64,000 bases of DNA from Chitinophaga eiseniae (GCF_900167135.1 NZ_FUWZ01000003.1:1-64000); one strand, 5' to 3'. Positions 26,832 through 36,277 are shown, counted from the first letter of the stretch. The notes: generated by a model not told the origin, from the letters alone. Made by a program: numbers and translations.

Positions 26832-28589
26832 ATGCGTAGATTCTGGCGCCTGTTGAAAACTCTTCCATATCTTGGTACAGATGGAGCACCGCTACCGTTA
26901 AACAGCAAGCGGGTCATCATCATTCTTAATTCCCTGGCTTTATTGACCTCTTTTCTGTGTTTCCTGATCTCGACTGTCTTATGGAACACAGCCCATGAAA
27001 TCCGTATTTCCGGCGTCGGGTACGCCATGGCCCTTATTTACCTGGGCGTGCCGTTGTTTAACAAAGCCGGCAAGACCAATTCTGCCTTACTGACCATCTT
27101 CATACTGCAGTCCTTCAGCGCCATGTATTACGGCGCCCTGCTGGGACCTGCCATCAACATCGAGGCGCTGGCCGTTTTCCTCTGTGGCGCCGCGCTGCTG
27201 ATCATCAAATCCAGCCGTTATAAATGGGCGGCGATCACTTTTGTGTTAACCGTTACGGTGATTTTAAAAGTCATCTGGTATGGTAACCTGGTAGATCCCC
27301 TGCCGCTGAGCATCAGCAACAACCGGCTGGTCTATTTCTTCGCCGCCGGAGCCGTGCTGCTCATGAATGCGCTGTTGCTGTATTTCTACGAGCGGGCGGT
27401 GAATAAAAGCAACCGGGAGCTGGAAGCCCTTGTGGAAGAAAGGACGCTGGCGCTGGACCAGGCCAACCGTTATAAAACTACGTATCTCAATTCTCTGTCG
27501 CACGATTACCGTACCCAGCTGAACCCGATTTACGGCCTCGCGCATGAGCTGGTGCTGCAGGCGGAAGACGAAGGGATGCCCGATCATATCCAGGTATCTA
27601 CCGATGTGATCCGCGCCCTGTATGCCTCTTCCCGTAACATGCTGGACATGACCAACGTGGTGCTGGACACCGCCCGTATTGAGGCGGGCATGTACGACGT
27701 ACCGCAGCCTGCACCGTTTTCCGTACGGCAGTGGCTTTACCAGCAACTGGATACGTACCAGTATGTTTCGCCGGTACCCCTCCAGTTAAAGATCGCCGGT
27801 ATCCCCGGACGTATCGTCTCTGATGCGGCCCTGCTGACAAGGATACTCAGCAACCTGCTCACCAACGCCATCAAGTTTTCCCGTCCCGGCGGCACGATTA
27901 CCATTACGGCCCGCGCCGCCAGCCAGCATTTCCTGCTGGAAGTGACCGACGAAGGCAAGGGTATTCCTGCGGAAGAACTGGAGAAAGTGTTTGACTTATA
28001 CATTACCGGCTCCAAGCCCGGTGAAGGTACAGGGTTAGGGCTGCCTATTTCCCGCAAAATAGCGGAGACGCTGGGAGGTACGCTCACGGCCGCCAGTGAA
28101 ACCGGCAAAGGCAGCACTTTCCGCCTGAGCATCCCTATGGTGACTGACAACAGCCTGAAAAGCCAGCCGCAGCAGCCCAACGAGTTTGAGCATTTCTACG
28201 GGGCCAAAGTACTCTGTGTAGACGACGACCACAGCAACCGGCTGCTGGCGGAACTTCAGCTGAAACGCCTCGGTTGCACCACCGCTTTTGCCGCCTCCTC
28301 CGGCGAAGCCCTGGAGAAAGCCCGCGAAGTCATCCCGGACGTGATCCTGCTCGACTATTACCTGCCCGAGATATCCGGAATGGAGCTGTTGGATAAGATT
28401 CGTAAGGACACCCTGTTACGTCATATCCCTGTAATTTTTATCAGCGGAAACACCAACACCGCAGAGATCGCCGCTGCCAGGGCGCACGGCGACGGATTTC
28501 TTCCCAAGCCCATAATGCTGGAACAATTATACCATGCCCTGCTTCCGTTTCTGTCCAGCAGGCTCGTCACTGAAAGCAGACCGTTATAA
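26832..28589 (+). CDS. Membrane hybrid histidine kinase with C-terminal receiver (kinase 1)
   Basis: This 585-residue protein has about six transmembrane helices in residues 26-187 with no periplasmic sensor domain, a coiled coil (ELEALVEERTLALDQ, about 195-212), and a HisKA domain with His224. An HATPase domain at about 325-437 has an N-box around Asn341-Asn345 and G-boxes DEGKGIP and GTGLGLPI. A receiver domain at about 457-575 has DDD at 464-466, acceptor Asp508 and Lys559. The H-box reads SHDYRTQLNP, with Gln where proline is normal. There is no output domain, so phosphate must pass to a separate partner or the receiver must act by binding. It lies 70 bases upstream of a terpene synthase gene on the same strand, and a similar kinase sits at 30994. 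Confidence 0.9.
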   Translation: MRRFWRLLKTLPYLGTDGAPLPLNSKRVIIILNSLALLTSFLCFLISTVLWNTAHEIRISGVGYAMALIYLGVPLFNKAGKTNSALLTIFILQSFSAMYYGALLGPAINIEALAVFLCGAALLIIKSSRYKWAAITFVLTVTVILKVIWYGNLVDPLPLSISNNRLVYFFAAGAVLLMNALLLYFYERAVNKSNRELEALVEERTLALDQANRYKTTYLNSLSHDYRTQLNPIYGLAHELVLQAEDEGMPDHIQVSTDVIRALYASSRNMLDMTNVVLDTARIEAGMYDVPQPAPFSVRQWLYQQLDTYQYVSPVPLQLKIAGIPGRIVSDAALLTRILSNLLTNAIKFSRPGGTITITARAASQHFLLEVTDEGKGIPAEELEKVFDLYITGSKPGEGTGLGLPISRKIAETLGGTLTAASETGKGSTFRLSIPMVTDNSLKSQPQQPNEFEHFYGAKVLCVDDDHSNRLLAELQLKRLGCTTAFAASSGEALEKAREVIPDVILLDYYLPEISGMELLDKIRKDTLLRHIPVIFISGNTNTAEIAAARAHGDGFLPKPIMLEQLYHALLPFLSSRLVTESRPL

Positions 28590-28659
28590 CGCTGATGGAT
28601 AAATTTTTAATATTGCGGTAGATTATTGTACCTTATATGGCCAAATTGTGCGATATATT

Positions 28660-29643
28660 ATGAATGCAATCATTCTTCCAATCCTCTACTGCCCTATTGA
28701 GTCAGCGATTAATCCAAACTACCAACATGCCATCGACCACACCAATGCGTGGGTAAAGAGATTTGCGCTGCATGCTGACGGCAGCTACGAAAAATACCTG
28801 GATGACAATTTCGGTATGATGACCGCCAGGTTTTATCCCGAATGCGGGCTGGACCAGCTGAAGCTGGCCAACGATGCCAATGTGCTGTTGTTTGTCATGG
28901 ACGACGCCATGGACAACCAGACAGAACGCGACGAACTGATACAGTCGCGCTTAAACTTTGAAAGTTTTGTGGCCGCCTGCAAGCAGATCCTGGCCGACCC
29001 GCAGCCGCCGAAAAGCGGCGACACCGGTGTGATGGCCGCGCTGGCAGATGTATGGCTCCGTTTCCAGGCCCTCAGCACCCCGGAATGGCAACGCAACTTT
29101 GTGGAAAGCCTCCATAAAATGTTCGCCGCCGGCCTCTGGGAATACGGGAACGTACAGGCCGGTCAGCTCCCGACCGTAGCCGAATTTTACAAGAGAAGAC
29201 AATTCCTGGGCGCCGCACATGTCAGCACCGACATGATCGAAGTGATTGAAGAAATATCACTGCCGGCGCAGGTCCTTCAGCATCCGGCAGTGATGGAACT
29301 GGTAGTACTGGCGCGCAACCTGGTATGCTGGGCCAACGATCTTTTCTCCCTGTCGAAAGAACTGGACCATGGCGACCAGCATAACATGGTACTGATCATG
29401 AAAGCAGAAAGGGAGCTAACGCTGGAAACCGCCATCCTGCAGGCAGCAGCGCTGCACGACGAGGAAATGCGCCGGTTTGAACAGGTGTCTGCCGAACTTC
29501 CGGACTTCGGCTCCCATGATGCCGCCGTAAGAAAATATGTCCGCATTCTCGGCGCCATTCTGCGCGGTAATATGGACTGGAGCTACCGGGAAACCGCCCG
29601 GTATCACTTCGAATATGGACAGGTGGCTTTAGATCTTGTCTAA
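28660..29643 (+). CDS. Class I terpene synthase (synthase 1)
   Basis: This 327-residue protein has the alpha-fold of bacterial class I terpene cyclases. The aspartate-rich motif DDAMD (residues 81-85, with the first Asp after VM) and the NSE triad NDLFSLSKE (Asn226, Ser230, Glu234) bind the three Mg ions and the diphosphate. An arginine pair RR near 179 may act as diphosphate sensor, and an RY pair (ETARYHF) lies near the C-terminus as in the family. It cyclises a C15 or C20 isoprenyl diphosphate; the product cannot be read. I start at the ATG at 28660, since the frame only extends by a GTG at 28648. It follows kinase 1 by 70 bases and its end overlaps the convergent P450 gene by 15 bases. 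Confidence 0.92.
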   Translation: MNAIILPILYCPIESAINPNYQHAIDHTNAWVKRFALHADGSYEKYLDDNFGMMTARFYPECGLDQLKLANDANVLLFVMDDAMDNQTERDELIQSRLNFESFVAACKQILADPQPPKSGDTGVMAALADVWLRFQALSTPEWQRNFVESLHKMFAAGLWEYGNVQAGQLPTVAEFYKRRQFLGAAHVSTDMIEVIEEISLPAQVLQHPAVMELVVLARNLVCWANDLFSLSKELDHGDQHNMVLIMKAERELTLETAILQAAALHDEEMRRFEQVSAELPDFGSHDAAVRKYVRILGAILRGNMDWSYRETARYHFEYGQVALDLV

Positions 29644-30789
29644 TGCCAACGGCAGGCTCTTTAGGCTGTATACCAGCGCACTGATCTCCGGTTCCGGCGC
29701 AACAGCCGTCGCCAGCCGTACCCGCGCATGGCTGAAGATCGTTTCAAAGGCAATCCGGGTTTCCACTCTGGCCAACGGCGCACCAAGGCAATAATGAATA
29801 CCATGCCCGAAACTCAGTGCCTGATTCAGGTTAGCCCGGTCCATATCAAACGCGTCCGGGTGCGCGAAGACCGATTCATCTTTATTCGCGGTGCTGACAG
29901 ACACATTGACCAGATCACCTTTTTTTATGGCTGCGGAGGAAACCATGACGTCCTTCGCAGCTATTCTCGGAAATCCTTTCACCGGCGATAATACCCGCAA
30001 TGCTTCCGTGACCGCCTTCGGGATGTCTTCGTTGTGCGCCGCCAGATGTGCCTGCACATCGGGCAGCTGGGAAAAAATATACATGGCGTTGGCCAGGGAA
30101 CTCTTCGTGGTTTCATAACCTCCCAGGAAAATAGCCACACACATGGCAATTACGTCCATCGTCTCCAAACGGTTACCTTCCACTTCAGAAACAATCAGCT
30201 GCGAAATCAGATCGTCTTCCGGATGCGCCGTCCGTTTCTGAATCAGCTCAGAGAAAAAGATGCTCATCTCCTGCATGGACCGGCCAAATATTTCGACACC
30301 GATCACCCGCGGATCACCTGCAACGGCAATAATCCATTGCCTTACCTTTTCTACTTCCGCGTCCGGCACGCCCAGCAAGCGGGAAATCACGCGGTGCGGC
30401 AGTTGCAGGGCAAAGTCCCCCACAAACTCAATAGAACCGGTAGACAGATGAGGCAACAATAATTCTTCACACTGTTGTCGTATCCACCCCTCCGACTGGG
30501 CGATAATAGCCGGTGAAAATGCTTTCGTCGCCAATGCCCGCAGATGTTTATGCTTCGGCGGATCTGTTACGTTCAGGTTACGCGTGAATACGTTGTCATC
30601 GGTTTTAGGAATGTACTCACTGGAAAAAGTAGCATAGTCGCTCAATACAGCCACCACATCCTCATAACGGGTCACCTGCCAGGCGCCGGGAATATGGTCA
30701 GAATAATAGGGAGTAAAGCTGGTATCGAAAAAAGGGTGGGTGGCCTGCATACGGGGATGCAGGGGATGTTGGCTCAAAAGCGTTTTCAT
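29629..30789 (-). CDS. Cytochrome P450
   Basis: This 386-residue soluble bacterial-type P450 has an I-helix FLGGYETTKSS (about 221-231, with Glu-Thr in place of the usual Asp/Glu-Thr pair), an ExxR motif TEALR (262-265), and the haem loop FGHGIHYCLGAPLAR with Cys334 as the thiolate ligand. The order and length are standard. Convergent and overlapping with terpene synthase 1 and about 200 bases from kinase 2, it probably oxidises one of the two terpenes made in this island. No ferredoxin or reductase gene is beside it, so it must use partners from elsewhere. Confidence 0.93.
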   Translation of the reverse strand: MKTLLSQHPLHPRMQATHPFFDTSFTPYYSDHIPGAWQVTRYEDVVAVLSDYATFSSEYIPKTDDNVFTRNLNVTDPPKHKHLRALATKAFSPAIIAQSEGWIRQQCEELLLPHLSTGSIEFVGDFALQLPHRVISRLLGVPDAEVEKVRQWIIAVAGDPRVIGVEIFGRSMQEMSIFFSELIQKRTAHPEDDLISQLIVSEVEGNRLETMDVIAMCVAIFLGGYETTKSSLANAMYIFSQLPDVQAHLAAHNEDIPKAVTEALRVLSPVKGFPRIAAKDVMVSSAAIKKGDLVNVSVSTANKDESVFAHPDAFDMDRANLNQALSFGHGIHYCLGAPLARVETRIAFETIFSHARVRLATAVAPEPEISALVYSLKSLPLALDKI

Positions 30790-30993
30790 GTTTAGTAATG
30801 GATTAGAAAATGTTGAACAATCACTTTGGCAGGTAAATTACATTAAATTCGATAATTTTATTTATCTTACCCACGAAACAACTGTACCCTGATTCCGCCA
30901 CCCAAAACAGATACATAATCCTTTGATGAATACCCGCTTACAACGTGCAGATAGGAACAAGAATACGTATATTACCCTCAATATATCCGATTT

Positions 30994-32793
30994 ATGAAAC
31001 CTGACCATATTACGATGTCCGATGTAACCAGGCAAATGCTGCTACAACCGGTGGCAGGCGATTATGGCGACGAACAGGAGGTAGGGCGGCGCTCTGCGTT
31101 TATGCTAAATATCATTGCCATTATATTTTCTGCGTTAGTTGTAGGTATAGGAGGTTATTTCTATTTTCTCACTAAAAGCCTGCTCTTTTTAACCGGGGTT
31201 CCACTGGAAACATTCTGTTTTTTAACAGTAGTATTCCTTAATCACAAGAGGCAATACTTTTACGCGAATCTGCTCATGCTGGTCACCAATGTGATCTTTA
31301 TCGGATACTGGTCTACCGTATTGGGTGACGGTATGTCGCTTGAAATGCTGCTGGCATTTATGACAGTAATTACCTTCTATCTGATCTCGTCTTTTGTGCT
31401 GCATAAAAAAAACAAAGCACTCTTCTACAGTATAATAGGATGTGTGGCGATCGTGATTTATATTATCTCGAACGCTTATTTCCGGTATATTACCCCTCTC
31501 GACCTCAGCAAAAGTGTAACAACAGCTATGCGCTGGTCTACAAGTGCCGCTCTCCTGATTATTATCTTCGCCATATTAACCTCCTATGCCTCCCAGATAA
31601 ATGGCTTGTTGATTGAATCCCGCAGGCTTCAGGCAGCATCTGAGCGAAAGACCGCTTATCTGTCTGAGGTATTTCACGAAGTAAGAACGCCATTAAATGT
31701 GGTATACAGCATCGCACAGGTATTCCTCTTAAAGAAAGACAAGCTCTCCCATCTCGAAGAAGAAGATTCCGATGAAGAATATAAATTACCCAGTGGCGGT
31801 GAAATGGCTGACCAACTGTACAGCTCCACAGCACTTACCCGCAACATCATCAATCATGTGCTGGAAATCGCAAAAATAGAAAGCGGAAAATTTATAGAGA
31901 TCAACAAAGAAGACTTTTCCCTGTTTGGACTCGTCAATTCCACCATCGCTGCCCACTCTTATTTGGCCAGTCCCAAAGGCATTAAAATAGCGCTGGAAAT
32001 AGACGATGCCCTCAAACAAGCCATCCATAGCGACAAAATGATCTTAACCAAGATCTTTAACAACCTGCTGTCCAACAGTATTAAATACAGCACCAATAAC
32101 ACAATGGTACGCGTGGTGCTCAAAAAAGCCGATGCCTTCTGGACGTTGGAGATCACCAATACCGGAAAAATAGACCCCATGATCGCCAAAGCAGCCTTTG
32201 AACGTTTCGTTGCCAAAAGTGAAAATGACTCCAGTAGTGGGCTTGGGCTGGCCATCACCAAACACCTCGTGGAATTGCTGGATGGAGAAATCGCCATCGT
32301 GCCCCAGCCAGATCCCGAGCTGACCACAATGCATGTCAAACTACCCTTTGTAGCCGGCGAGAAACCCGTAATACAGCTTAACAAAGTAGCGGATGGGAGA
32401 AACATCTTCTGGAAGTCAAAGGTATTACTGTTTGAAGATGATCAGATGGGCGCCGGATGGGTGATGCGCTTCCTGAAAAAATGGGGCGTGGACGCTAAAT
32501 TATGTAAAGAAGATAATGTGGGCAATGCTGTTGCCCGTATCGTTGCGGAAAGCCCTAACCTGGTGATTTCCGACCTGAACATGCCAGGGGTATCAGGGGA
32601 GATGCTTTTAAAGCACATGAGAGAACATGCCGCCTTAAAAAGCATCCCCGTATTAATTGTTAGTGCCAGCGAGTCATTTACAGAAACCGATGCTATAGCA
32701 ATTGGTGCGAATGGATTCTTAAAAAAGCCGATCGATTTTGGTGAATTATGCCTGGCGCTCGCCAAGTTCCTGCCTTATCGTGCATTACTGTAG
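30994..32793 (+). CDS. Membrane hybrid histidine kinase with C-terminal receiver (kinase 2)
   Basis: This 599-residue protein has the same layout as kinase 1: about six transmembrane helices (36-200), a HisKA domain with a normal H-box FHEVRTPLN (His228), an HATPase domain with SSGLGLAI, and a receiver with acidic EDD and acceptor Asp527 (VISDLNMPG) followed by a conserved lysine pair FLKKP. A charged insert between H-box helices (LEEEDSDEEYKLPSGGE, about 252-270) is unusual. There is no output domain. Its stop at 32793 is one base from the stop of the convergent terpene synthase 2. The pairing of a kinase with a terpene synthase thus occurs twice here. Confidence 0.9.
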   Translation: MKPDHITMSDVTRQMLLQPVAGDYGDEQEVGRRSAFMLNIIAIIFSALVVGIGGYFYFLTKSLLFLTGVPLETFCFLTVVFLNHKRQYFYANLLMLVTNVIFIGYWSTVLGDGMSLEMLLAFMTVITFYLISSFVLHKKNKALFYSIIGCVAIVIYIISNAYFRYITPLDLSKSVTTAMRWSTSAALLIIIFAILTSYASQINGLLIESRRLQAASERKTAYLSEVFHEVRTPLNVVYSIAQVFLLKKDKLSHLEEEDSDEEYKLPSGGEMADQLYSSTALTRNIINHVLEIAKIESGKFIEINKEDFSLFGLVNSTIAAHSYLASPKGIKIALEIDDALKQAIHSDKMILTKIFNNLLSNSIKYSTNNTMVRVVLKKADAFWTLEITNTGKIDPMIAKAAFERFVAKSENDSSSGLGLAITKHLVELLDGEIAIVPQPDPELTTMHVKLPFVAGEKPVIQLNKVADGRNIFWKSKVLLFEDDQMGAGWVMRFLKKWGVDAKLCKEDNVGNAVARIVAESPNLVISDLNMPGVSGEMLLKHMREHAALKSIPVLIVSASESFTETDAIAIGANGFLKKPIDFGELCLALAKFLPYRALL

Positions 32794-32794
32794 C

Positions 32795-33742
32795 CTAGCG
32801 ATAACGCTCAGTGTCCAGTACCGCCCAATCATCATAACCTCTTACAATCTGATATACGCCGGCAATATATTTTGCCAGCTGGCTGTTGATGTGATCCCCG
32901 AAATCAGGCAGGAAAGTACGGGCGATTTCAAACTCCTCTAAATGCCTTGTATGCTCATCGGCAACAAAATCGATGGCATCATCCAACGTCAGGTTAAGCT
33001 CTCGTTTGGCAATCAGAATCAGGTTAAATCCACCCTCTTCCAACTCAGCTTCGCGGCGGATAGAATGCAGGTCATTCGACAAGCAGCCCAACAAACTGAT
33101 CTCCAGTTCTATTTTTTTAACAACCGGATGCATGTATACTCTCTCTGGAATCCGTAGCCCCGCAAACATAGCTACCAGCGGATACATAATACAGAAGCCT
33201 GTAAAGGGACGTTCCCTATAGTAGTCTTCAATACTCATCTGATGACGGTGCAACTGCATCTTTATCTCCAGCTTACATTCGGTCAGGTAGTCTTTCATAT
33301 GGATGCAAAATTGCCGGTACAGGAATGGCCGGTCATGGCAGATGATCTGCAACTTTTTGGCGATGTTCGCCAAAGCCAGTTCCAGACGCCCATTACCTCC
33401 ATAAGGCTTCCTCTCCAAAATACTGATAAATACATCTAACTGGTCCGTCATTTCCGTTGCTAATGCTTTATCTTCCGAACCTCTGTCACAACTATCGTCC
33501 ACTGTAAACAGCCATGTCAGCAGCTCTCCGGCCAACGTAATATGTTCCAGACTGGCAAAGGGATACTCACGGGCGGCTTGCACTCCAAAAAGGGCACGGT
33601 CATACCATTTCAACGGTTTGTAAAAAGGTGACAGGTTAAACTCCTGCGCCCAGTTGACAGTGTTGGTTTGCACGGTTTCACTAAAATGACTGATCTTGAT
33701 GTCACCCGGGATGGTGACCATTGCATACTTTCGATTTAACAT
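32795..33742 (-). CDS. Class I terpene synthase (synthase 2)
   Basis: This 315-residue protein has an aspartate-rich motif VDDSCD (Asp82, Asp83, Asp86) and NSE triad NDLHSIRRE (Asn223, Ser227, Glu231), about 140 residues apart as expected. A C-terminal RY (DTERYR) and the preceding YDDWAVLD are also typical. It differs from synthase 1 almost throughout and so likely makes another product. I use the ATG at 33742; the frame is open to 33832 but the extension is hydrophobic with no family match. An ATG at 33721 is another option. It faces kinase 2, with stops one base apart, and has its own upstream region of about 750 bases. Confidence 0.92.
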   Translation of the reverse strand: MLNRKYAMVTIPGDIKISHFSETVQTNTVNWAQEFNLSPFYKPLKWYDRALFGVQAAREYPFASLEHITLAGELLTWLFTVDDSCDRGSEDKALATEMTDQLDVFISILERKPYGGNGRLELALANIAKKLQIICHDRPFLYRQFCIHMKDYLTECKLEIKMQLHRHQMSIEDYYRERPFTGFCIMYPLVAMFAGLRIPERVYMHPVVKKIELEISLLGCLSNDLHSIRREAELEEGGFNLILIAKRELNLTLDDAIDFVADEHTRHLEEFEIARTFLPDFGDHINSQLAKYIAGVYQIVRGYDDWAVLDTERYR

Positions 33743-34488
33743 AACAATTTGATTTAAAAAGTGAAGAAGAAATAAAAAAGAGGTGAAATCAGGTGGTAGC
33801 ATTCTAAAGTGTAGATCTAACCAATCGCCCAAGGGTACAAGCTGATGGTCTGGCTATTTTATGGAAAAGTTCTCGTTGCTTTATTAAGATAGCTAAAAAT
33901 TAAATATTACTTAAATCGAATAAGTGCTGGCATACCTATGCAGTCAAAAAAGCCCAAAGTAAAAAATACCCTGGGCTAATCCGTGAAATATGCTTTATCA
34001 AAACATTCATCAAAATCGACAAAGGTCTAATATACCTTGTGTGACAGCCCGGCCTGCGCCGGCAATAAAATAAAGTTTTCGCTCCCGGTCAGCTATCAGT
34101 ATGCGCTCTCCATCTTCCTTTACCTGTTAACGTCAATAGTTGGCGGTTATTTTACCGACGCCTTTTTTGTAAATATACGCTGATCAACGGGCTTTCCCAT
34201 CAGCCACTGGCTACGAGCATCAACATCACAACATTGGCGAACCCACCTTGGCACCGGTGAATTACACCCTCTAAAAGGGCAAAGACGAATTACCTTTATT
34301 CTGCAACCGCTAAAGCATTCACGGCGAAACTCCCTGCGACCAGGCGGTAAACAACCACCGCAGCAGACATTCGCCCCAATAGGGATATTAAAAACCGGGA
34401 AGAGGGAGCCAGTGCTCCCCCTTCCCTATTAACTACGTAAAAAAACATCTTTTGGTTCGCCCGATTTCCCAATGATTTTTCCCAAACC
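33743..34488. other. 746-bp intergenic region between the terpene island and the LytTR gene
   Basis: No intact gene is seen. A short hairpin lies near 33955 (GCCCA...TGGGC with a poly-A loop). An inverted repeat ACTTA-N7-TAAGT lies near 33912 and could act in synthase 2 control. A plus-strand frame around 34073-34183 reads KFSLPVSYQYALSIFLYLL and then GGYFTDAFF before a stop, protein-like but without a start, so it may be a relic. The part next to 34426 holds the terminator of the LytTR gene. Confidence 0.4.
34386..34426 (-). terminator. Terminator of the LytS/LytTR operon
   Basis: A 13-bp stem with one mismatch (34397-34409 with 34414-34426; core GGGAGC / GCTCCC, loop of 4) is followed on the minus strand by GGTTTTTAA. 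It lies 63 bases after the LytTR gene stop. Confidence 0.75.
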
Positions 34489-35250
34489 TCACCTTTCTTC
34501 CAGCCATTGCAAAAATGCTGCAGTCTTCTCCTTTCCGATCAGCAGTTTCTCCGGCGTAGCCACATGCAGGTTGACCAGCAGCTTTCGTGCGAAATAATGC
34601 TCCACCTCCCGCACCGCGGAAAAATTAATGAGATACTGGCGGTTCAACCGGTAGAACTGCCGTGCCGACAGCTGGTTTTGCACCTGGTCGAGGGACTGGG
34701 TAATAGTATACTCCTCTCCCTTAAAAGTAACAATAGAAGGAGACGTGTACTTAATATAGATATACGCGATCTGGTCTGTCTGCACCGTCACGTACTTATT
34801 GTTCTTAAACACCAGAAAACTCTTCTTGCCCTCATCCACGCTGATCTTCCGGATCAGGTCCTCCAGGTTGCTGCCCGAATGCTGCTGGAAAAAGTTCCTG
34901 AAATTCTCCACTTTTTCAAAAGCAGCCTTTAAATCTTCCTCGGAAAAGGGTTTCAGCAGATAGTCAACCCCGTTGGCTTTAATGGCATCCAGGGCATATT
35001 CCCCGTAAGCGGTACAGAACACCACCGGGCAGGTAACGGTAACGGTCTTGAATATATCAAAAGAGAGACCGTCGGACAGCTGGATGTCCATAAAAATAAG
35101 GTCGGGCATCTCATGGGAAGACAACCAGTCGATAGCCGCTTCCACACTCTGTAATTTAGCCGGTACCCGGGCCGACGGACGCAGCTTCATAATCAGGTTT
35201 TCCAATGATCTGGCAGCCTTTACTTCATCTTCAATGATGATGACGTTCAT
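34489..35250 (-). CDS. LytTR-family response regulator
   Basis: This 253-residue protein has a receiver domain at about 1-118 with acidic EDE (7-9), acceptor Asp55 (LIFMDIQLSDG) and a lysine in LLKPFSEED. A LytTR DNA-binding domain spans about 150-250 (VQTDQIAYIYIKYTSPSIVTF; ARQFYRLNRQYLINF). It is the partner of the LytS-like kinase upstream, whose gene overlaps this one by 20 bases. LytTR proteins bind pairs of ~9-10 bp direct repeats about 21 bp apart, and just such repeats lie upstream of the kinase gene at 36322-36373. So it probably controls its own operon and the divergent redox operon. Confidence 0.92.
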   Translation of the reverse strand: MNVIIIEDEVKAARSLENLIMKLRPSARVPAKLQSVEAAIDWLSSHEMPDLIFMDIQLSDGLSFDIFKTVTVTCPVVFCTAYGEYALDAIKANGVDYLLKPFSEEDLKAAFEKVENFRNFFQQHSGSNLEDLIRKISVDEGKKSFLVFKNNKYVTVQTDQIAYIYIKYTSPSIVTFKGEEYTITQSLDQVQNQLSARQFYRLNRQYLINFSAVREVEHYFARKLLVNLHVATPEKLLIGKEKTAAFLQWLEER

Positions 35251-36256
35251 ATATAATCGGTAATTTAACAGTAAACTTTTCGGCGGTTACATCGATGATC
35301 ATCTCACCATCCAGCAAATGCCGGTACCGCTGGTTAATATTCTCCAGCCCGATACCGGTAGAGGATTCCGGCACCCGCTTGAGCTGTATATTGTTCTCCA
35401 CCACCAGGTGGGTAGCGGTGGAATAAAGATAGATATGCAACGGCTTCTCCTCCGAAACAATATTATGTTTGATACAGTTCTCTATCAGCAACTGCAGCGT
35501 AAAAGGCGGGATCATCGAGGCATACACCTCTTCCGCAATTTCCTTCTTCAACGCAATGCCGCTTTCAAAACGGGCTTTCAGCAGGTACATATAGGAATCC
35601 AGGATCTCCATCTCCTCCGACAACCGGATCAGGTTGAGCTTCCGGCTCTCCAGCGTAAAACGGTAAAAGTCCGATAGCTTCAGGATGAAATTGATGGCCT
35701 GCTTATCCTCGCTTTCCACCATATACTTCAGCGTGTTCAGGCTGTTAAACAAAAAGTGAGGGTTTACCTGCTGCTTCAGCAGCTCATACTGCGCCCACAG
35801 GTTGGCAGACGTGCTCCGCTCCAGCTCCAGCGACACCTGCTGGTTCAGGTAACTCTGATGCAGCAGATGGATAAACATATAAAAGGTGAGGTTGATCAAA
35901 ATGCCCCTTACCTCGAACATCAGCATTACCGGCCCGAAATTGAGATGGGACAACAAGTACTGCTGTATGCACGATAATACAAACATGATCACCAGGCCCG
36001 CCAGCAGATTCCGCAGCAGCCGCTTTGTCCCGAAGCCGCCGGCGTTTTTGGCCGTATACGACGGGAACGTATATACGTTGTAATACCATATCAGCAGGGA
36101 GAACCCTGAAGTCACCCCTGCATCTACCAGCGCTTCATACAATACGAAGTGATGATCGGCGATTTTCGGGATGGCCGTCAGTATCCCCAGCGAGATAGAG
36201 CTTAACCATATGATCCGGTTGGATATTTTAAATGCCGGCTGTTGACGTGTATTCAC
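35231..36256 (-). CDS. LytS-like membrane sensor histidine kinase
   Basis: This 341-residue protein has four hydrophobic segments at about 13-135 and a His_kinase (LytS/YehU-type) domain with ELLKQQVNPHFLFNSLNTL, acceptor His167. A short HATPase domain follows (LLIENCIKHN N-box, GIGLENINQRY G-box). There is no separate sensor domain, so the signal is probably sensed within or at the membrane. It starts with GTG at 36254-36256; no in-frame ATG is nearby. A -7 element at 36278-36285 puts the transcript start about 16 bases upstream, which supports this start. It is co-transcribed with the LytTR regulator. Confidence 0.9.
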   Translation of the reverse strand: MNTRQQPAFKISNRIIWLSSISLGILTAIPKIADHHFVLYEALVDAGVTSGFSLLIWYYNVYTFPSYTAKNAGGFGTKRLLRNLLAGLVIMFVLSCIQQYLLSHLNFGPVMLMFEVRGILINLTFYMFIHLLHQSYLNQQVSLELERSTSANLWAQYELLKQQVNPHFLFNSLNTLKYMVESEDKQAINFILKLSDFYRFTLESRKLNLIRLSEEMEILDSYMYLLKARFESGIALKKEIAEEVYASMIPPFTLQLLIENCIKHNIVSEEKPLHIYLYSTATHLVVENNIQLKRVPESSTGIGLENINQRYRHLLDGEMIIDVTAEKFTVKLPIIYERHHH

Positions 36257-36277
36257 TTTTTAGTCGTTGATCTGTTG

